In this document: positions 60,868 to 64,000 of the stretch, in pieces | How positions within the stretch are numbered: position 1 is the first letter of the stretch | How the letters are laid out: each line of letters opens with the position of its first letter | From: Mytilus galloprovincialis | Taxonomy: Eukaryota > Mollusca > Bivalvia > Mytilida > Mytilidae | Reading direction: 5' to 3' | NCBI RefSeq assembly: GCF_965363235.1 | Contig: NC_134845.1 | Span: 81,979,913 to 82,043,912 of the forward strand | DNA: 64,000 bases | Program-made: the position numbers and the translations under genes | Notes under the pieces: generated by a model | What the model saw: only the letters and a program-made list of their open reading frames with translations | Told to the model about the DNA's origin: nothing | Databases searched by the model: none

Positions 60868-61045
60868 TGAAGTGAAATCTGCTTACCCTTCCGGAGCCCT
60901 TGAGATTTTCCTAATTTGTTGTTATGATTCCTATGGCTGAGCCTTTAGTTATTGATGTTATTATTTGTATTTCTTTTTTCATTTTAACTTGGCATTGTTA
61001 GTGTATGTTCGACTTATGAGTTTGAATTTTCTTTTGAAATCTGTT
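60868..61045 (-). repeat. R3, diverged copy
   Basis: TGCTTACCCTTCCGGAGCCC, then GTTATTATTTGTATTTC and CTTATGAGTTTGAATTT, the reverse complement of R3. Confidence 0.6.
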
Positions 61046-61724
61046 TTTTTATTCAAAACTGCTGGCCAACATTCGAGGGAATAACACAATGTTGACTACT
61101 CTACTACAATACTTTACATTTTTACCTATAATGTCTGTTTGTCATGTTCAAACAGCATTGTTAAAATAAAGGAATTGCATACCACTGTCATACAAATGCT
61201 TGGTTTAGTTAGATATGAAACCAGGTTTAATCCAACATTGTGTACCTGATAAATTACCTTTAACAAACAGGAATATGACAGTTGTAATCCATTACATCGA
61301 TGTGTTTGTACGATTTTTTTATTTTAACTTTTCAACTTGTATATAGATGTGCTGGCATTCTAAAGATCAGAAATACTTGTTGTTTTTTTTTATTACTGGA
61401 ACCAAGATATCTTGAATCATCGACAAATCAGATAGCTTTTTGATCACTCATAATTTTATTGAAAAAGAAATTTAGTCTTATTGTTTTTTTTTGTTACTTT
61501 AAATTGTGTTAAATGATGATATCATGTGTTCAAAAGAGTACTAGTAACTTAAAGATGTATATTTTAGATATAACAAAGATGAAATGTTTTTGAAAAAGGT
61601 CATGGTCAATTAATTTGAATTTTTACGTTGATGTGAAAAACATGTACATAAGTTTTATTTTATTTTATTTTTATTTATTTTTTTTTCCATCAATTTGTTT
61701 ATTTCTCAAAAAGTCACAATAAGG
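61046..61724. other. Intergenic, nothing recognised
   Basis: AT-rich with T-runs; no exon or repeat border recognised. Confidence 0.4.
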
Positions 61725-61960
61725 CCTTCATCAATGATCAAAAATCGTGCCGCATAGTCAGCTGGACACACGGCAACTAATAACAAATGTAAAAAACAAC
61801 TTAAACGTTTAAACTAATGGCCTAATTAATGTACATAATAATGAACAAAAAATGTTACTTAGCAAAACACGCCAACCACTGAATTACTGGCTCCCGACTT
61901 GGGATATGCACACACAGATTATGACGGGGTAAAACTGATTTAAAGGAGCAAACCATTCCC
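61725..61960 (-). repeat. R1 tail, diverged copy
   Basis: AAGGCCTTCATCAATGATCA, CGCATAGTCAGCTGGACAC, then CCAACCACTGAATTACTGGC and TCCCGACTTGGGA; this matches the R1 core order in reverse complement, with many changes. Confidence 0.55.
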
Positions 61961-62510
61961 CTATCAATGAAGATTTGTAACAGTACCACCTAGGTTCAAA
62001 CTGTCAAAATCAGTCGTCAAAGGTTAACTCATCTGAACATTGCACATAGAAATACATCAAATACAAACAAAAATTAAGTGCAGATGTACACGGGTTTTTA
62101 TAAATACTCCCAACAATAAAAAAAAATACACAAATACAGATCGGAAAGTACAAATGTACTGACAGTTACTGACAGCTAGTTCAAAGTTAATAACAACTAA
62201 CAAAAATAATATTGCATCTATGACCTGTTAAATGGATACCATGGTAAAAATAAAGTTCTTGCTTTCGGAATTGACGGGAATTATTTGTTTGTGTTTTGTT
62301 CTAAAACAATATAATCATTCAAAATTTTCAATTTTCCAGGTATCGTTGTAATTTGAATAACGATATTGCAAAGTAAAAACACACTGTTTACCCTTGTTTA
62401 AATGTTAAAAAAAAATTTAAGAACTTTACTAAAATAGATACAGGTAGTTGACCTATATATATTGATTTAGCTCAGAAACGAATGCGATTTAAATACTCGA
62501 GGTCTTAAAG

Positions 62511-62568
62511 ATGAAAAACATTTACATCGCCATAGTTATTTCAATTGTATTTTTTTACAATATTCAAG
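62511..62568 (+). CDS. Gene 4: signal-peptide exon (partial, runs off window)
   Basis: The ATG at 62511 opens 19 codons (MKNIYIAIVISIVFFYNIQ) and one extra base before the donor CAAG|GTAAGT. This is the same length (58 bp), phase 1 and ending (NIQ or NNQ, then G) as exon 1 of genes 1 and 2. The following sequence resembles gene 3's intron 1 near 63640-63860 (CACCAATCATA, then GATTCA and CTGTTGCTAGA). Remaining exons should lie to the right of the window. A predicted secretory leader; nothing else of the product is visible. Confidence 0.65.
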
Positions 62569-62699
62569 GTAAGTGAATACTTTTTTGTGTATTTGATTAA
62601 ATTAGTTATTCAAAGAATAGTAAATGATGTGTCGCATATCTACATCATCTTTATCAACTTGTGACAATTAATTAGAATTATAAATGACAAACTGAATTC

Positions 62700-63052
62700 T
62701 CTATGGTGTTATAACATTAACGGTACCAATATTTTTGCACCAGATGCGCATTTCGACAATACATGTCTCTTCAGTGATGCTCGTGGCCAAAACATGTAAA
62801 ATCCAAAGCTTATATAAAAGATGAAGAGCTATAATCCAAAAGTTCCAAAAAGTATAGCCAAATCCGTGAAAGGAATCAGAGCTTTCCATGAGGGAGATAC
62901 ATTCCTTAATTTATATTTTTTTAATATTTTGTAACAGCAAATTTAATAACACAAAAAAATCCGTATTTTCATGCCAGTACCGGAGTACTGGCTACTGGGC
63001 TGGTGATACCCTCGGGGACGAACAGTCCACCAGCAGAGGCATCGACCCAGTT
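62700..63052 (-). repeat. R4, diverged copy, gene 4 intron 1
   Basis: ACCAGATGCGCATTTCGACA, then TTCATGCCAGTACCGGAGTA, CTGGTGATACCCTCGGGGAC and GCATCGACCCAGT. Its offset within the intron differs from the R4 copy in gene 3, so the two insertions look independent. Confidence 0.7.
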
Positions 63053-63664
63053 TCTGATCATACTTATATTTTATGACTCATTAAATGTACAACGCAATTT
63101 AATGTAAATTGATATGATTTTCTGAATACCTTTGTTCAACTAATGTGATACCAGAATAAAATTATATAGAAATGACCATACATCTACATATCTAACATAT
63201 AATGGCAATTTATGAAAGTTAGTCGTGTAAACATATTAAGAAATTTAGAGCCAAGCTTCCTGTTTGCATGGTTAACAATTTTATGCGTTTTAAACTCCGT
63301 TGTTTATTATAAATTTCCACTTGAGCGAACACTAATACTGGATAACGAATTTAAAGTTATATTTCACAGTTGAATGTTTTCTATATATCACGTTTGTCAT
63401 TTGTATAAAAAATATTTATAAATGACTGCAGTCGATTATTGACAGATAATTATTAGTAATGTTTAAAACCAAATTTGTATCCAATTCCACATGTTTGTAT
63501 TATTTAATTTTGCCATTTGATAAAAGCCTTTTCGTTTTGAGTTTACCTCGGAGTTCAGTATTTTTATGATTTTCCTTTTTTTATGCGAATCTTGTTTTGT
63601 TAAGTAAAGAAAAATAGCTAAAAATATTTAACGCCGAACATAAGGCGAACACCAATCATATATC

Positions 63665-63666
<2 letters not shown>

Positions 63667-63735
<69 letters not shown>
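63667..63735. repeat. (GA)n microsatellite, about 34 repeats
   Basis: An uninterrupted GA run in gene 4 intron 1. The matching place in gene 3 intron 1 (about 52181-52190) has only GGGAGAGAAAG, so the run expanded after duplication. Confidence 0.95.
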
Positions 63736-63741
<6 letters not shown>

Positions 63742-64000
63742 TCCTCATTACAAAAGAAATAAACACACTAATTCTGAGCTATACAATTTATTCATATAGC
63801 ATATGATTCACTTCTAACTGTTGCTAGACGCTGTCAGGAGTGAACAATGAGTTTTTGTTGCACTTTATTGTTTTTGATGTTTCTTTGTTTACCACATATA
63901 AAAAGGTGATGTGTTGCCCTCGGTTAAAGTGTGTATCCTGGATTCGTTTTCTTGCAATCGATTGATGTCTATCGAACATCTGTTTACTTTTGTTGCCTTG

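Overview
This is an AT-rich, repeat-laden animal genome window. It has spliced genes with GT-AG introns, TIR transposons, a tRNA-derived SINE and retroelement tails. Several interspersed repeats are ones I recognise from mussel (Mytilus-like bivalve) DNA, so a marine bivalve is the best guess; this rests on memory, not on a search.

Layout. 1-17167 is a near-identical tandem satellite: a 1305-bp unit A (11 copies), in which a 467-469-bp TIR element B (6 copies) has been co-amplified. It ends in a 49-bp minisatellite (17168-17875). Next come an orphan last exon (18452-18645) of the gene family described below, then mostly non-coding DNA with foldback elements. 23458-25733 (minus) is a three-exon gene I do not recognise. 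Its predicted 299-aa product carries four copies of a ~43-residue repeat whose core resembles a RHIM amyloid motif, followed by a C-terminal hydrophobic segment. 25994-27120 is a Tc1/mariner-like TIR element with a 56-aa helix-turn-helix ORF between blocks of palindromes. 29520-31930 and 47420-48240 are decayed pieces of one high-copy invertebrate ORF family.

From 34.5 kb to the right edge lies a same-strand cluster of paralogous genes: gene 1 (34589-43274), gene 2 (43749-45818, internally deleted), gene 3 (51141-58970) and the first exon of gene 4 (62511-62568, runs off the window). The full copies encode a signal peptide, a short Cys-rich ectodomain with a CC pair, a Thr/Ser-rich stalk, one TM helix, a basic stop-transfer and a cytoplasmic tail with PPPY. 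That layout is like Shisa/CYYR1-type adaptors that bind WW-domain proteins. Exon phases are strictly conserved, so the copies can gain or lose exons in frame. Gene 2 joins a signal-peptide exon directly to the PPPY-tail exon. Introns are loaded with MITEs, a truncated reverse transcriptase and SINE-like repeats. Several insertions can be dated against empty sites in paralogous introns.
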